In this document: positions 41,945-51,402 of the stretch, piece by piece
Layout: each line of letters starts with the position of its first letter
Numbering within the stretch: the first letter of the stretch is position 1
From: Ruminococcus sp.
GTDB taxonomy: Bacteria > Bacillota > Clostridia > Oscillospirales > Ruminococcaceae
Assembly (NCBI GenBank): GCA_017478965.1
Contig: JAFVCV010000042.1
Coordinates: forward strand, 43,437 to 107,436
Reading direction: 5' to 3'
DNA length: 64,000 nt
Program-made: the position numbers and the translations under genes
Notes under the pieces: model-generated
Told to the model about the DNA's origin: nothing
Databases searched by the model: none
Seen by the model: only the letters and a program-made list of their open reading frames with translations

Positions 41945-44275
41945 TTACTCAGCTGTTACTTTCAGCTCGCCGTCCTCAGCGGTAACACTGACGGTCCTGA
42001 CCATGCCTTCGCCCTTTTCAACGATAAGCTCTGCCAGCCTGTCCTCGATATCGCTCCTGATGACACGCCTGATGTCCCTGGCACCGAGCTTTTGCCCGTG
42101 GGACTTCTTAGCGATGAGTTTCTGCGCTGCCTCGTCATAGAACAGCGTGATGCCCTTTTCGCCAAGTGGCTGTTTCATCTCGTCGAGCATAAGTCCGGCT
42201 ATGCGGGCATAGTCCTCCTCGGTGAGGTTATTGAAGACCACGACCTCGTCTATCCTGCCCAGGAACTCCGGCCTCAGGAAGTCTCTGAGAGCCTTCATGG
42301 CCTTGTCCTTGGCGATCTCATTATCGGTCTTGTTGAAGCCTACGCCGGTATCCTTGTCGTTGGAGCCTGCGTTGGAGGTCATGACTATCACTGTGTTCTC
42401 AAAGGACACGCTCCTGCCCTGAGAATCGTTTATCCTGCCTTCGTCAAGTATCTGTAGCAGGATATTCATAACGTCCGGATGGGCCTTTTCTATCTCATCG
42501 AAAAGCACCACGCTGTAGGGCCTGCGCCTTACCTTCTCGGTAAGCTGACCGGCCTCGTCAAAGCCCACGTATCCCGGAGGAGAACCGATGAGCTTTGATA
42601 CGCTGTGCCTTTCCATATACTCCGACATATCCACTCTGATAAGCGGCTCTGTGGCATCAAAAAGCGTTTCTCCCAGGACCTTCACCAGCTCCGTCTTTCC
42701 CACGCCCGTGGGTCCCACGAAGATGAACGACGCCGGCCTTCTCCTCTTGCTGAGCTGCACCCTGGTCCGCTTTATGGCCTTGGCTACCTTATCCACTGCC
42801 TCATCCTGGCCTATGACCCTGGCTGCCAGAGCATCCCTGAGATTTTTGATCTTCTCATATTCGCTCTCGGCGATCTTATTGGCGGGTATGCCCGTCCACA
42901 GCTCGATGACCTTTGAAAGGTCAGCGTCAGTGACCCTTACCTCCGCCAGCTTTGCCTCAGCGTCCTCAAAAAGTTTCTCGCTCTTTAACAGCTCCGCCTT
43001 GTCCTTGGCGATCTCCTCATAATTCGGCTCGCTGCTGCTTTCGCTCTGCTCTATCTTTGCCCTGAGGTTTTCGATCTGCTCTTTCAGCTTGTCGTATTCT
43101 CTTATCTCAGGGGATCTGATGCTCGTCACAGCACAGCTCTCGTCCAGAAGATCTATGGCCTTGTCAGGCAGGAACCTGTCGTTGATATACCTCTCCGACA
43201 GCACCGCACACTTCCTGAGTCCCTCGTCATCAATGTGTACCCTGTGATAATCCTCATAATATTTCTTTATGCCCTGCAATACCGTGAAAGTCTCCTCCAC
43301 CGTAGGCTCTCCGACCGTCACAGGCTGAAAGCGCCTTTCCAAAGCAGAATCCTTCTCGATATACTTTCTGTACTCCTTGAAGGTAGTGGCGCCGATGACC
43401 TGTATCTCGCCCCTGGAAAGGGAGGGCTTTAAGATATTCGCCGCATTCATCGACCCCTCGGAATCGCCGGTACCTACAAGAGTGTGGACCTCGTCGATGA
43501 ACAGGATTATATTGCCCTCATTCTTGACCTCTTCCACCAGGCCCTTGCAGCGGCTCTCGAACTGTCCTCTGAACTGGGTGCCTGCCACCAGCGCCGTCAG
43601 GTCAAGCAGATAGACCTCCTTGCCGATAAGGTGGAACGGCACGTCCCCTGCCACTATCTTTTCAGCTATACCCTCTGCTATAGCGGTCTTGCCTACGCCG
43701 GGTTCGCCTATGAGACAGGGATTGTTTTTCTGCCTTCTTGACAGTATGTGCATCGCACGGGAGATCTCTCTCTCCCTGCCTATGATGTTATCCAGCTGAC
43801 CGTCCCTGGCTTTCTGGGTAAGGTTGGTGCAGTAATTATTCAGGAATTTCAGCTTTTTCTTAGATCCGGCAGCGCCCTCTCTGGGGCCCTGCTGCTCGCT
43901 GCGGCGCTCAGTCCTGGGCCTTTGCTGATTGCCGGGATCACTGGCGCTGTTCTTATTGCCCCCGAGGCTGTTCATCAGGCCGTTGGCCATATCGCCTATC
44001 CCGCCGAAGAGATTTGACAGAAAATCAGGCATAGTGCCGTTCCCGCCCATCTCAAAATTGTCTCCGAAGTCCTCAAAGGTCTCGTCCATAGCGTCGATAT
44101 CCTCATCGGACAGACCCATATTCTTTATATAATCCTCCACCTGGGGTATCTTCATCTCCCTGGCACACCTCAGGCACAGTCCCCGGTTCTTCACCCCTGC
44201 TGAGGGGTCGTTGGGGTCTGTGGCCGAAACGAAGACCACAGCGGGCCGTTTGCCGCATCTTGAACACTTTATCAT
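41945..44275 (-). CDS. clpE: Clp ATPase with N-terminal zinc finger (ClpE-like)
   Basis: A 776 aa Hsp100 unfoldase. The N terminus has a Cys4 zinc finger (Cys4, Cys7, Cys34, Cys37) as in ClpE rather than the ClpC repeat domain. A Gly/Asn-rich linker follows. The first AAA+ module has GEPGVGKTA and LFIDEVHTL; a coiled-coil middle region (about 405-465) and the second module with GPTGVGKTE and LFDEIEKAH follow. A TGVGF tripeptide region after the second Walker B is consistent with a ClpP-binding loop. It probably feeds misfolded proteins to ClpP. It lies 46 nt after cvpA and ends the array. No CtsR box was noticed. Confidence 0.9.
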   Translation of the reverse strand: MIKCSRCGKRPAVVFVSATDPNDPSAGVKNRGLCLRCAREMKIPQVEDYIKNMGLSDEDIDAMDETFEDFGDNFEMGGNGTMPDFLSNLFGGIGDMANGLMNSLGGNKNSASDPGNQQRPRTERRSEQQGPREGAAGSKKKLKFLNNYCTNLTQKARDGQLDNIIGREREISRAMHILSRRQKNNPCLIGEPGVGKTAIAEGIAEKIVAGDVPFHLIGKEVYLLDLTALVAGTQFRGQFESRCKGLVEEVKNEGNIILFIDEVHTLVGTGDSEGSMNAANILKPSLSRGEIQVIGATTFKEYRKYIEKDSALERRFQPVTVGEPTVEETFTVLQGIKKYYEDYHRVHIDDEGLRKCAVLSERYINDRFLPDKAIDLLDESCAVTSIRSPEIREYDKLKEQIENLRAKIEQSESSSEPNYEEIAKDKAELLKSEKLFEDAEAKLAEVRVTDADLSKVIELWTGIPANKIAESEYEKIKNLRDALAARVIGQDEAVDKVAKAIKRTRVQLSKRRRPASFIFVGPTGVGKTELVKVLGETLFDATEPLIRVDMSEYMERHSVSKLIGSPPGYVGFDEAGQLTEKVRRRPYSVVLFDEIEKAHPDVMNILLQILDEGRINDSQGRSVSFENTVIVMTSNAGSNDKDTGVGFNKTDNEIAKDKAMKALRDFLRPEFLGRIDEVVVFNNLTEEDYARIAGLMLDEMKQPLGEKGITLFYDEAAQKLIAKKSHGQKLGARDIRRVIRSDIEDRLAELIVEKGEGMVRTVSVTAEDGELKVTAE

Positions 44276-44321
44276 AGCTACTGCTCCTTTCTAAAACAAG
44301 GTCTGAGCCGCCGGGCGGCGC

Positions 44322-45200
44322 TCACCTATAGAAAAAATCAAAAAAATATCTGAAAAGATAGGTCCTGCTGCTGACGCCTGAATTGAACACCGTCAGGCTG
44401 TCCTTAGTGGCGCTGACCATAGTGCTGAGTATAAATGCCCCCAGAGCACAGTAGAGCAGCCCCTTGGCGGCCCCAAGGGCCAGTCCCCCGAAACGGTCCG
44501 CCGCTTTCAGTTCAGGTATCAGGTCGAATACTCCCGATATGAATACAATGAGTTTCAGCACCAGAGCTGCGCCGATAAAGCAGACTGCGAAAAGCCCCGT
44601 CCTTATTACTCCTATCAGGACCCTCTTGACCGTCTTCTCGGCAATGTACTCCGCCGCCTCGGACCTGCTGCCGGTCAGGGCTTTTTTAAAGCAGCTTTTC
44701 AGCTCCTCAGCATTGAAATTCACGCTGCCCACATATTTATCCAGTCCGGCGTTTTTCAGCTCCTCATTTATATCCTCTTTAAGACCGCTGCCGAAATAAT
44801 TGTCTAGCCTTTCCCTGACGGCCGTTACCGTCTCTATGTCGCCGCCGCTCTCTGCCACAAGGTCGCTCAGGTTCCGGCTAAGGTCACCTTCCTTTTCGGC
44901 GGCCCGTTTTATATCGCCTGTTTCCGGCAGTATCGGCAGTCCCTGCTCGCTCAGGAGCTGTCTCACCGAGCCGGCCACGTCCACATCTGCCATGGCCTTC
45001 TCTATCCTCGTATTCACATCCTTCTCAAAATACCTTACATAGACCGGCTCTGCCAGCATATTTGAGCCCCACAGCGCCACTCCTGCGGCCACCGCCGTGG
45101 AGACCATGCCCACCAGATACTTCACAAAGCCCTTGACATAGCCCACTATGCAGGTCACTATTATTATGACCACCACAGCGCAGTCTAAAAATAATGCCAT
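44322..45200 (-). CDS. cvpA: CvpA family membrane protein
   Basis: A 292 aa membrane protein. The N-terminal segment LDCAVVVIIIVTCIVGYVKGFVKYLVGMV is the CvpA signature of two short helices with a conserved glycine. A long soluble insertion at about 55-185 is rich in charged residues. Further helices lie near 195-225 and 240-265, with GLALGAAKGLLYCALGAFIL typical of the second half. CvpA proteins are small helical membrane proteins with poorly defined roles in envelope function. It follows DUF5711 by 29 nt. Confidence 0.82.
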   Translation of the reverse strand: MALFLDCAVVVIIIVTCIVGYVKGFVKYLVGMVSTAVAAGVALWGSNMLAEPVYVRYFEKDVNTRIEKAMADVDVAGSVRQLLSEQGLPILPETGDIKRAAEKEGDLSRNLSDLVAESGGDIETVTAVRERLDNYFGSGLKEDINEELKNAGLDKYVGSVNFNAEELKSCFKKALTGSRSEAAEYIAEKTVKRVLIGVIRTGLFAVCFIGAALVLKLIVFISGVFDLIPELKAADRFGGLALGAAKGLLYCALGAFILSTMVSATKDSLTVFNSGVSSRTYLFRYFFDFFYR

Positions 45201-45229
45201 TTCGTTCCTCCGTGTCTGTTATTCCCTGT

Positions 45230-46894
45230 TCACGCTTTTGTAGAAAAGCTTATCTTATTTATCTCTTTAAAATCTTCAAAATATATATTGTCGCCAAAAT
45301 ACACAAAATCAGTATAATTGCCCGTCAGGTCTGCGGTGGCCAGCAGGTCACCCGAAAAATCGTAGCAGTTCACAGACCGCTTTTTCAGGAACACCACCTT
45401 CGAGTCATAAACGTGGACCCTTACAGGCGAGCCGTCAGCAGAATCAATGACTTTATCCGGCTCCGCACTGTCCGAGCCGGAGCTGAACAGCACCAGTCTT
45501 GAGGACTTCCGCTGTACTCCCCCGAAGACCAGTGCGGCGCCCTTGCTGTCAAGGGCATAGTCCACCAGGGTGGAGGGATAATCGTATCTTAGCACGATGT
45601 TCCCGGCGCTGTCCAGTTTCAGAAAAGCAGTGTCCCCTGCCACCAGGAACTCGCCGCTGTCAGTCTCGCAGGCTTTCAGCGCTATCACAGGCAGGTCGGT
45701 GTTCTTCACAAGCTCGGCGCTCTGGTCAAACCTGAAATACCTCATGGCTGATCTGAGCGCTCCGTCCTTTCCGGCGAAGGTAGTCACATAGCAGCCATCG
45801 CCGTCATCGGTGAAGGTCACGCTTAGCATATCTGCGTTTGAGGACCACTTGAATATCTCCCTGCCGTTCTGATCGAAGATATACAGTATCCCCGCATATC
45901 TCTCGTCCTTGGTTATCACAGCGATATTGTTGTTTGACGCTATCTCGGCCATGATTATGTTATTGCTGGTGGTCTTTGTGAACAGCTGGCTCTGCCTGTT
46001 GACTACCATCAGGGAGGAGCCGCCCTTGTCATAGATGAGCATTCTCTTCTCCGAAGCCTTCAGCACCGGGTCTGCGTAATTATGGCTGAACGACTTGGTG
46101 ACTGCCCCGTCCTCATTGTATATCTTCAGCTGGTTCTTATCGAGTTTCAGCAGGTAGCTGCCGATATTGGTCACTCCCTTTACCGACCCCTCCCCCAGCT
46201 CTATGGGGAAGTTGCCCTGCTTGACCGTGCCGTCGTTGACTACGGTCTTCTGGGGTTTATCAAGTATCCCCTCCAGCTTAGGCACCCATATCTCCTTCGT
46301 GATATAAACTATCAGTGCAAACAGCACCAGCACCAGAAAGATGATAAGGTTTTTCAGCCTTTTTTTCAGCTTTTCCCTTCTTCTTGCCGCCCTGATATCC
46401 TCGGGCCTGGGCCTCGAAGGACGGCGGCCTCCGTTGGTGGCCTTGATGTGAGCTCTTTCGCCGCTGTTGGGCCGCCTTTTACCGTTTTCCTGACCTTTGC
46501 CCTGGGGCGGCCTCTGCCTGTGATGCTTTTCAGTCCCGGCTGTCTTCTCCTCCTCAGTCTTTTTTTCCTCCGGACTGTCCTTGGCCTTTTCGCCGGCGGG
46601 CTTTTTTTCACCCTCCCTGCGCTCCTGTCTCTCCTGAGGGGGACGGCGTTTTTTCTTGGGTCTTGGCGCAGTTTCCTGCTTTTGCTCTGTTTTCTTCTCC
46701 TCAGGGACTTGTTCAGCCAGTACATCTTCCCCGGACGTCTTTTCCTCAGGCAGCTTTTCGGCAGGCTCTTTCTTTTCCTCCTGCGTTTGCTCAGGGACTT
46801 CCTGCGAAACAGGCTCCTGCTCCTCCTCCGGCACGGTCTTTTCTATCTTCTTATTATCCTCGTTTTCCTTGCTTTTATCACTCAACGGTCTCAT
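45230..46894 (-). CDS. DUF5711-like membrane-anchored propeller protein
   Basis: A 554 aa protein. Residues 1-180 are a disordered, highly charged Glu/Lys/Pro-rich cytosolic tail. One membrane helix (about 183-199) is followed by an extracytoplasmic domain of about 350 residues with beta-repeat patterns (IYNEDGAVTKSF, YIFDQNGREIFKW, LKLDSAGNIVLRYDYP, YDFSGDLLATADL). This matches DUF5711, a WD40-like single-pass family. No catalytic residues are recognised. The start overlaps the truA stop by 4 nt (ATGA), so it is coupled to truA. Confidence 0.78.
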   Translation of the reverse strand: MRPLSDKSKENEDNKKIEKTVPEEEQEPVSQEVPEQTQEEKKEPAEKLPEEKTSGEDVLAEQVPEEKKTEQKQETAPRPKKKRRPPQERQERREGEKKPAGEKAKDSPEEKKTEEEKTAGTEKHHRQRPPQGKGQENGKRRPNSGERAHIKATNGGRRPSRPRPEDIRAARRREKLKKRLKNLIIFLVLVLFALIVYITKEIWVPKLEGILDKPQKTVVNDGTVKQGNFPIELGEGSVKGVTNIGSYLLKLDKNQLKIYNEDGAVTKSFSHNYADPVLKASEKRMLIYDKGGSSLMVVNRQSQLFTKTTSNNIIMAEIASNNNIAVITKDERYAGILYIFDQNGREIFKWSSNADMLSVTFTDDGDGCYVTTFAGKDGALRSAMRYFRFDQSAELVKNTDLPVIALKACETDSGEFLVAGDTAFLKLDSAGNIVLRYDYPSTLVDYALDSKGAALVFGGVQRKSSRLVLFSSGSDSAEPDKVIDSADGSPVRVHVYDSKVVFLKKRSVNCYDFSGDLLATADLTGNYTDFVYFGDNIYFEDFKEINKISFSTKA

Positions 46895-47640
46895 ATCCCC
46901 ATTCGATCATAGTAGACTTTGTTCAGGTAAAGGCCCTGAGGCGGGACGGTCTTTCCGGCTCTTTTCCTGTCTCTGGAGAGCAGTATCTCCCCCAGGTCCT
47001 CCTGAGCTATCTTGCCCTCGTTTACGAAAAGCAGCGTCCCCACCATAATCCTGACCATATTATACAAAAATCCGCTGCCGCAGACAGTAAAGATGACCTT
47101 ATCTCCCTCACGGCGTACATTGAATCTATAGATAGTCCTGACAGTATTTTCCTTATCGCAGGCTGTCGAGCAGAACGCCTTGAAATCATGGGTCCCCACG
47201 AAGGCCTGAGCCGCCCGGTCCAGCTCTTGTTCATTGATGTGAAAGGTACTGCGAAAGGCTGTATCGGCGCTGAAAGGGTCCTTTATCCTGCTGTTGTGGA
47301 CGATGTACTCATACTCCTTGCCCTTGCAGCAGTACCTGGCGTGGAAATCCTCTCCGGTCTCTTCGGAGCCTAAAACGCTGATATCGTCCGGCAGCCTGGA
47401 ATTGAGTCCCAGCTGAAGGCCACGGCAGCTTATGGTCGAATCCAGCCCGAAGCTCAGCACATACTCCCTGGCATGGACCCCGGCGTCTGTCCTCGAACAG
47501 CCCTGCACCACGACTCTCTCTCCTGTGAGCTTATACAGAGCCTCCTCGAAGACCTCCTGGACCGCCAGAGCATTGCTCTGCCTCTGCCAGCCATGGTAAG
47601 CGCTCCCCCTGTAGGCTATGGTAAGCTTGAAATATCTCAT
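46891..47640 (-). CDS. truA: tRNA pseudouridine(38-40) synthase TruA
   Basis: TruA converts uridines 38-40 of the tRNA anticodon arm to pseudouridine. The 249 aa length is normal. The N-terminal KLTIAYRGSAYHGWQ and the catalytic aspartate in CSRTDAGVHA are present, as is the conserved VRIMVGTLL segment. It lies after ecfT and a small gene, matching the ecfA1-ecfA2-ecfT-truA order known in Bacillus and many Firmicutes. It is coupled to DUF5711 downstream. Confidence 0.96.
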   Translation of the reverse strand: MRYFKLTIAYRGSAYHGWQRQSNALAVQEVFEEALYKLTGERVVVQGCSRTDAGVHAREYVLSFGLDSTISCRGLQLGLNSRLPDDISVLGSEETGEDFHARYCCKGKEYEYIVHNSRIKDPFSADTAFRSTFHINEQELDRAAQAFVGTHDFKAFCSTACDKENTVRTIYRFNVRREGDKVIFTVCGSGFLYNMVRIMVGTLLFVNEGKIAQEDLGEILLSRDRKRAGKTVPPQGLYLNKVYYDRMGI

Positions 47641-47649
47641 ATTATATAA

Positions 47650-47913
47650 CTATATCAGCTCTTTGTCAAGCTTTATCCTTCCGACGTCGCTTATACGGCG
47701 TATAACGACTTCGTTGGCCTTCTTGCCGTAAATGGTCAGCATTATCCAGTCGGCGTCAACGTCGATCACCCGGCACCTTACATCGCTGAAATCCAGCTGC
47801 ATGGTACATTCCTGCCCTATGAGCTTTTGCAGTACTCTCGACTCTCTGCCTCCGGTCCTCCTGGTCAGCTCCTCGATACGGCTGTCCTGCTCCATGTCCT
47901 TTATCATTCCCAT
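47650..47913 (-). CDS. Small conserved-looking protein, 87 aa
   Basis: An 87 aa cytosolic protein of unknown function lying between ecfT and truA. It has a helical first half (MGMIKDMEQDSRIEELTRR) and a beta-rich second half with VIDVDADWIMLTIYGKK and ISDVGRIKLDKEL, suggestive of an Sm-like or other small barrel (inference). The start is the ATG at 47913, with GGGAGG 8 nt upstream; the longest frame, which runs into ecfT, is rejected. Spacing is 9 nt to truA and 35 nt from ecfT. Confidence 0.7.
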   Translation of the reverse strand: MGMIKDMEQDSRIEELTRRTGGRESRVLQKLIGQECTMQLDFSDVRCRVIDVDADWIMLTIYGKKANEVVIRRISDVGRIKLDKELI

Positions 47914-47948
47914 AAATGTTTCCTCCCTTTTTATTTCATTCCTTAGCT

Positions 47949-48770
47949 TTATTTCTTCATCAGAATATTCACGGCAATGACCGATGCCAGAAATGCAGCT
48001 GTGAACAGCGACCCGTATAGGTCGATCATGCTCAGTTTCAGCTGTTTCATCCTGGTCCTGCCCTCGCCGCCGTGATAGCACCGGCATTCCATCGCAAGGG
48101 CCAGCTCCTCCGCATGGCGGAAGGAGGCCACGAACAGCGGGATAAGTATCGGCACCATAGCCTTAGCCTTCTGGATGAGCGATCCTGTTTCCATATCCGC
48201 TCCCCTGGCCTTCTGGGCAGACATTATCTTATCGGTCTCCTCTATCAGGGTGGGTATGAACCTGAGGGCTATGGTCATCATCATAGCCAGCTCATGGACC
48301 GGCACCTTTATCTTTTTCAGCGGACTGAGAAGTCTCTCGATAGCGTCCGTCAGGTCGATGGGCGAGGTGGTGTAGGTCAGCAGCGAAGTGCCGCAGATAA
48401 GGCAGATTATCCTTATGACCATGAACACCGAGGTATCAATGCCCTGGTCGGTGATCTTTATGAACCTCCACTGCCACAGCAGCTCTCCGGAGCGTATAAA
48501 AAACAAATTCAGCAGCGCCGTGAAGATTATCAGCGGGATTATTGGCTTTAAGCTTTTCCCCATCATTTTCAGCGGTATCTTCGAGATGAGGAACGTCACC
48601 AACGTAAAAAGGATCCCCACCGCCAGAGCGGCTATGTCTTTCGCTGCGAACAGCATGACTATGAATACCGCAGTAAGTATTATCTTTATCCTGGAGTCCA
48701 TTCTGTGAAGAACGGAGCTGCCGGGAAAATATTGTCCTATAGTAATGTCCTTTATCAAAGGTCCCTTCAC
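47949..48770 (-). CDS. ecfT: Energy-coupling factor transporter transmembrane protein EcfT
   Basis: EcfT is the scaffold that couples two ATPases to substrate-specific S components for vitamin uptake. The 273 aa protein has about five to six membrane helices. The coupling motifs are near the end of the long cytoplasmic helices: AQKARGADMETG (Ala-Arg-Gly) and AMECRCYHGGEGRT. The start sequence IGQYFPGSSVLHRMDSRIK is typical. It follows ecfA2 by 30 nt. No S component is adjacent, as expected for a shared group II module. Confidence 0.94.
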   Translation of the reverse strand: MKGPLIKDITIGQYFPGSSVLHRMDSRIKIILTAVFIVMLFAAKDIAALAVGILFTLVTFLISKIPLKMMGKSLKPIIPLIIFTALLNLFFIRSGELLWQWRFIKITDQGIDTSVFMVIRIICLICGTSLLTYTTSPIDLTDAIERLLSPLKKIKVPVHELAMMMTIALRFIPTLIEETDKIMSAQKARGADMETGSLIQKAKAMVPILIPLFVASFRHAEELALAMECRCYHGGEGRTRMKQLKLSMIDLYGSLFTAAFLASVIAVNILMKK

Positions 48771-48800
48771 TTCCTTAATCGTCCCCGAAACGGGAGCAGG

Positions 48801-49652
48801 CTATTTTTTCAGTTTTTCCAGCAGCAGCCGGGCGGCATACTTCACCGTATAAACGTCCTCCCCGGTATCTATGCCCATTGCTCTGAGCCTCTCGAAAACT
48901 CTTGTTATCTGCGGCACAGCCAGGCCCATGGCCCTCAGCTCCTCGCTGCGGTGGAAGACCTTCGCCGTCTCATCATAGCAGAAAAGCTTAGCGTCGTTCA
49001 TGACCAGTATCTTCTGCACGTTCCTTGCGATATCCTCCATGGAATGTGACACCAGCAGCACAGTATTTCCAGTCTCCTGATGGTATTCCTTTATCATTCC
49101 CAGTATATGCTCCCTGCCCTTGGGGTCCAGGCCGGAGGCCGGCTCGTCAAGGATCAGGACCTTAGGCTCCATAGCCATTACCCCTGCGATGGCCACACGC
49201 CTTTTCTGCCCTCCTGAAAGCTCAAAGGGCGACTTGGACATCAGGCTGTCGCCGATCCCCACCAGCCGGGCCGTTTCCTTTATCCTGCGGTCTATCTCGT
49301 CTTCATCAAGGCCCATGTTCTTAGGTCCGAAGGCGATGTCCTTATAGACAGTCTCCTCAAAAAGCTGATACTCCGGATACTGGAAAACCAGCCCCACCTT
49401 GAATCTTACAGGCCGCAGTTTAGCCTTATCGTCCCATAGCCTCTCGCCGTCTATCCAGACAGACCCTGAGGTCGGTTTCAAAAGCCCGTTGAAATGCTGT
49501 ATGAGTGTGCTCTTGCCGGAGCCGGTGTGCCCGATGATACCGGCAAAGTCCCCGCTCTCTATCTCAAGGTCCACGCTGTCAACGGCTACCTTGCGAAAGG
49601 GCGTTCCCTCGCCGTAGACATATGTCAGCCCCTCGGTCTTGATAATTGCCAA
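48801..49652 (-). CDS. ecfA2: ECF transporter ATPase EcfA2
   Basis: A 283 aa ABC ATPase. It has Walker A GHTGSGKSTLIQHFNG, Q-loop FQYPEYQLFEETV, ABC signature LSGGQKRRVAIAGV, Walker B VLILDEPASGLDP and the H-loop VSHSMEDIA. The C-terminal domain is EcfA-like. It pairs with EcfA1 as the heterodimeric motor of the ECF module. An uncharacterised membrane gene lies between this gene and ecfA1, which is not the usual arrangement. Confidence 0.95.
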   Translation of the reverse strand: MAIIKTEGLTYVYGEGTPFRKVAVDSVDLEIESGDFAGIIGHTGSGKSTLIQHFNGLLKPTSGSVWIDGERLWDDKAKLRPVRFKVGLVFQYPEYQLFEETVYKDIAFGPKNMGLDEDEIDRRIKETARLVGIGDSLMSKSPFELSGGQKRRVAIAGVMAMEPKVLILDEPASGLDPKGREHILGMIKEYHQETGNTVLLVSHSMEDIARNVQKILVMNDAKLFCYDETAKVFHRSEELRAMGLAVPQITRVFERLRAMGIDTGEDVYTVKYAARLLLEKLKK

Positions 49653-49674
49653 TGTTCCTACTCTCCTTATATTT

Positions 49675-50433
49675 TCAAAGCTTGATGCCCATTTCTCTCT
49701 TTACGTCACGGCTTATCCCGATAAGGGTCACAAGACCCCAGATCGGCACGAACAGCGACACCGCCTTCAGAAGATACTGCACTTTAGTGTACCTCACCCT
49801 GCTCCTCAGTCTGTAGAGCATGGTCCCTCCAAGGGCCAGTGAGGTGACTATCAGCAGAAAAGCCATCAGCCCCGCCGCCATGAAAAAGAACAGCAGAGGT
49901 GAGGCCGCCCCTATCATTATCACCGCATAGAGCAGCAGTCCCAGGCCAAGGGTGCAGACAAAAATGAATATAAAAAACGGGTTAAGGCTCAGCAGGATAG
50001 CTCCCGCTGCCGCCGCTGTCAGTACTATCCCCATCGCCAGGGCCGCCAGCACAGCTATCCTCCCCAGAGGATAGACCACCCACAGCAGCTTCAGCTGTCT
50101 CCTGGCACAGCTTATGTCATAGTCCTGATGCCCGTCCCAGCTTTCCCGGCTGATAGGCTCTTTGCATATCCTGTAAAGGATAACGAGCATCATGACCGCC
50201 ACCGGCAGAGCCATCAGAGCGTTTATTATCAGCCCCGCAAGCCTGCCGCCGGAGAATTCCCTGAAGATAAAGTAAGCCTCCCTGCCCATCAGCACTCCGT
50301 GCAGACAGAGCAGCGCCGGTATCCCCACAAGATGCACCAGGCTCATTCCCATAGAGTTGCACTTGACCGCCTTAGTGATACCCAGCACCGCCGCCACGGC
50401 CATGAGCACAAGTACCGCCCACATCGCCCACAT
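49675..50433 (-). CDS. Unknown polytopic membrane protein between ecfA1 and ecfA2
   Basis: A 252 aa very hydrophobic protein with about seven membrane segments (near 3-19, 28-48, 66-90, 113-133, 136-152, 155-178, 181-205). A short cytoplasmic loop with CKEPISRESWDGHQDYDI lies before the fourth segment, and the C terminus is basic (RSRVRYTKVQYLLK). I do not recognise the family. It does not show the EcfT coupling motifs and is larger than most S components. Spacing is 22 nt to ecfA2 and 30 nt from ecfA1, so it is cotranscribed with the ECF genes. Confidence 0.72.
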   Translation of the reverse strand: MWAMWAVLVLMAVAAVLGITKAVKCNSMGMSLVHLVGIPALLCLHGVLMGREAYFIFREFSGGRLAGLIINALMALPVAVMMLVILYRICKEPISRESWDGHQDYDISCARRQLKLLWVVYPLGRIAVLAALAMGIVLTAAAAGAILLSLNPFFIFIFVCTLGLGLLLYAVIMIGAASPLLFFFMAAGLMAFLLIVTSLALGGTMLYRLRSRVRYTKVQYLLKAVSLFVPIWGLVTLIGISRDVKREMGIKL

Positions 50434-50463
50434 TCATCCATCACCCCGCTGTTGTTCTGTCAC

Positions 50464-51339
50464 TCAGTCTTTCAGGAGCTGAGCGAGCCTTTCGGCGCAC
50501 TCCTCCTCATAGATTATCTCAGTCGATATATCGTAGCCCGCCTTTTTCAGCTCCCAGGCCAGCTCAGTGACCTGCGGCACGTCCAGGCCCAGCTCTTTCA
50601 TCTTCTCCACCTTGGAGAATATCTTTCTCGGCACATCGTCCATGACGACCTCGCCGCTGTCGATGACCACTATCCTGTCAGCCTGTGCAGCTTCTTCCAT
50701 GTAGTGGGTGATGAGAACGATGGTCACACCCTGGGAGTTCAGCAGCTTTATGGTCCTCATGACCTCGTCCCTGCCGTGGGGGTCAAGCATGGCCGTAGGC
50801 TCGTCGAGCAGTATACACTCCGGCCTCATTGCGATTATCCCCGCTATGGCCACTCTCTGCTTCTGTCCGCCTGAAAGCTTATGGGGGGCGTGGAGACGGT
50901 ATTCATACATACCGACAGTTCTGAGAGCATCGTCCACACGCCTGCGTATCTCTGCCGGTTCAACGCACATATTCTCCAGGGCGAAGGCCACGTCCTCCTC
51001 CACGATAGTGGCTACTATCTGATTGTCCGGGTTCTGGAAGACCATTCCCACCCGCTGTCTTATGGGCAGAAGATCGTTTTCGTCAAGAGTATCCATGCCG
51101 TCAACGAATACTCCGCCCGATTCCGGCAGATTGATAGCATTGATACACTTGGCGAGGGTAGACTTTCCCGAGCCGTTATGGCCCAGCACCGCCACGAATT
51201 CTCCCCTGCATATATCAAGGGAGACGCCTTTGAGCACCTCGGTCTTCACCGGCGGCTCCTCCAGGTCGTTTATATATGAGAACCTCAGGTCCCTGATCTC
51301 AATGAATTTTTCCTTGTTTTTCTTTTCAGCCATATCCAT
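50464..51339 (-). CDS. ecfA1: ECF transporter ATPase EcfA1
   Basis: A 291 aa ABC ATPase. It has Walker [18 protein letters not shown]-loop [13 protein letters not shown], signature [14 protein letters not shown], Walker [16 protein letters not shown] and the H-loop ITHYMEEA. It has the C-terminal EcfA extension. The start is placed at the ATG at 51339, with GGGACGGG upstream; 51333 and 51351 are in-frame alternatives. It leads the ecfA1-membrane protein-ecfA2-ecfT-truA block after a 60 aa gene. Confidence 0.94.
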   Translation of the reverse strand: MDMAEKKNKEKFIEIRDLRFSYINDLEEPPVKTEVLKGVSLDICRGEFVAVLGHNGSGKSTLAKCINAINLPESGGVFVDGMDTLDENDLLPIRQRVGMVFQNPDNQIVATIVEEDVAFALENMCVEPAEIRRRVDDALRTVGMYEYRLHAPHKLSGGQKQRVAIAGIIAMRPECILLDEPTAMLDPHGRDEVMRTIKLLNSQGVTIVLITHYMEEAAQADRIVVIDSGEVVMDDVPRKIFSKVEKMKELGLDVPQVTELAWELKKAGYDISTEIIYEEECAERLAQLLKD

Positions 51340-51367
51340 AACCCGTCCCACGCTCCGGCAGAACTTA

Positions 51368-51389
51368 CCGGGCGGCGGCTGCCGCCCGG
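51368..51389 (-). other. GC-rich hairpin between the 60 aa gene and ecfA1
   Basis: A 9-bp stem, CCGGGCGGC/GCCGCCCGG with a 4-nt loop, without a T-run. It could protect or attenuate the transcript between the 60 aa gene and ecfA1 rather than terminate it. Confidence 0.55.
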
Positions 51390-51402
51390 ACTGCCGTCAG
51401 TC

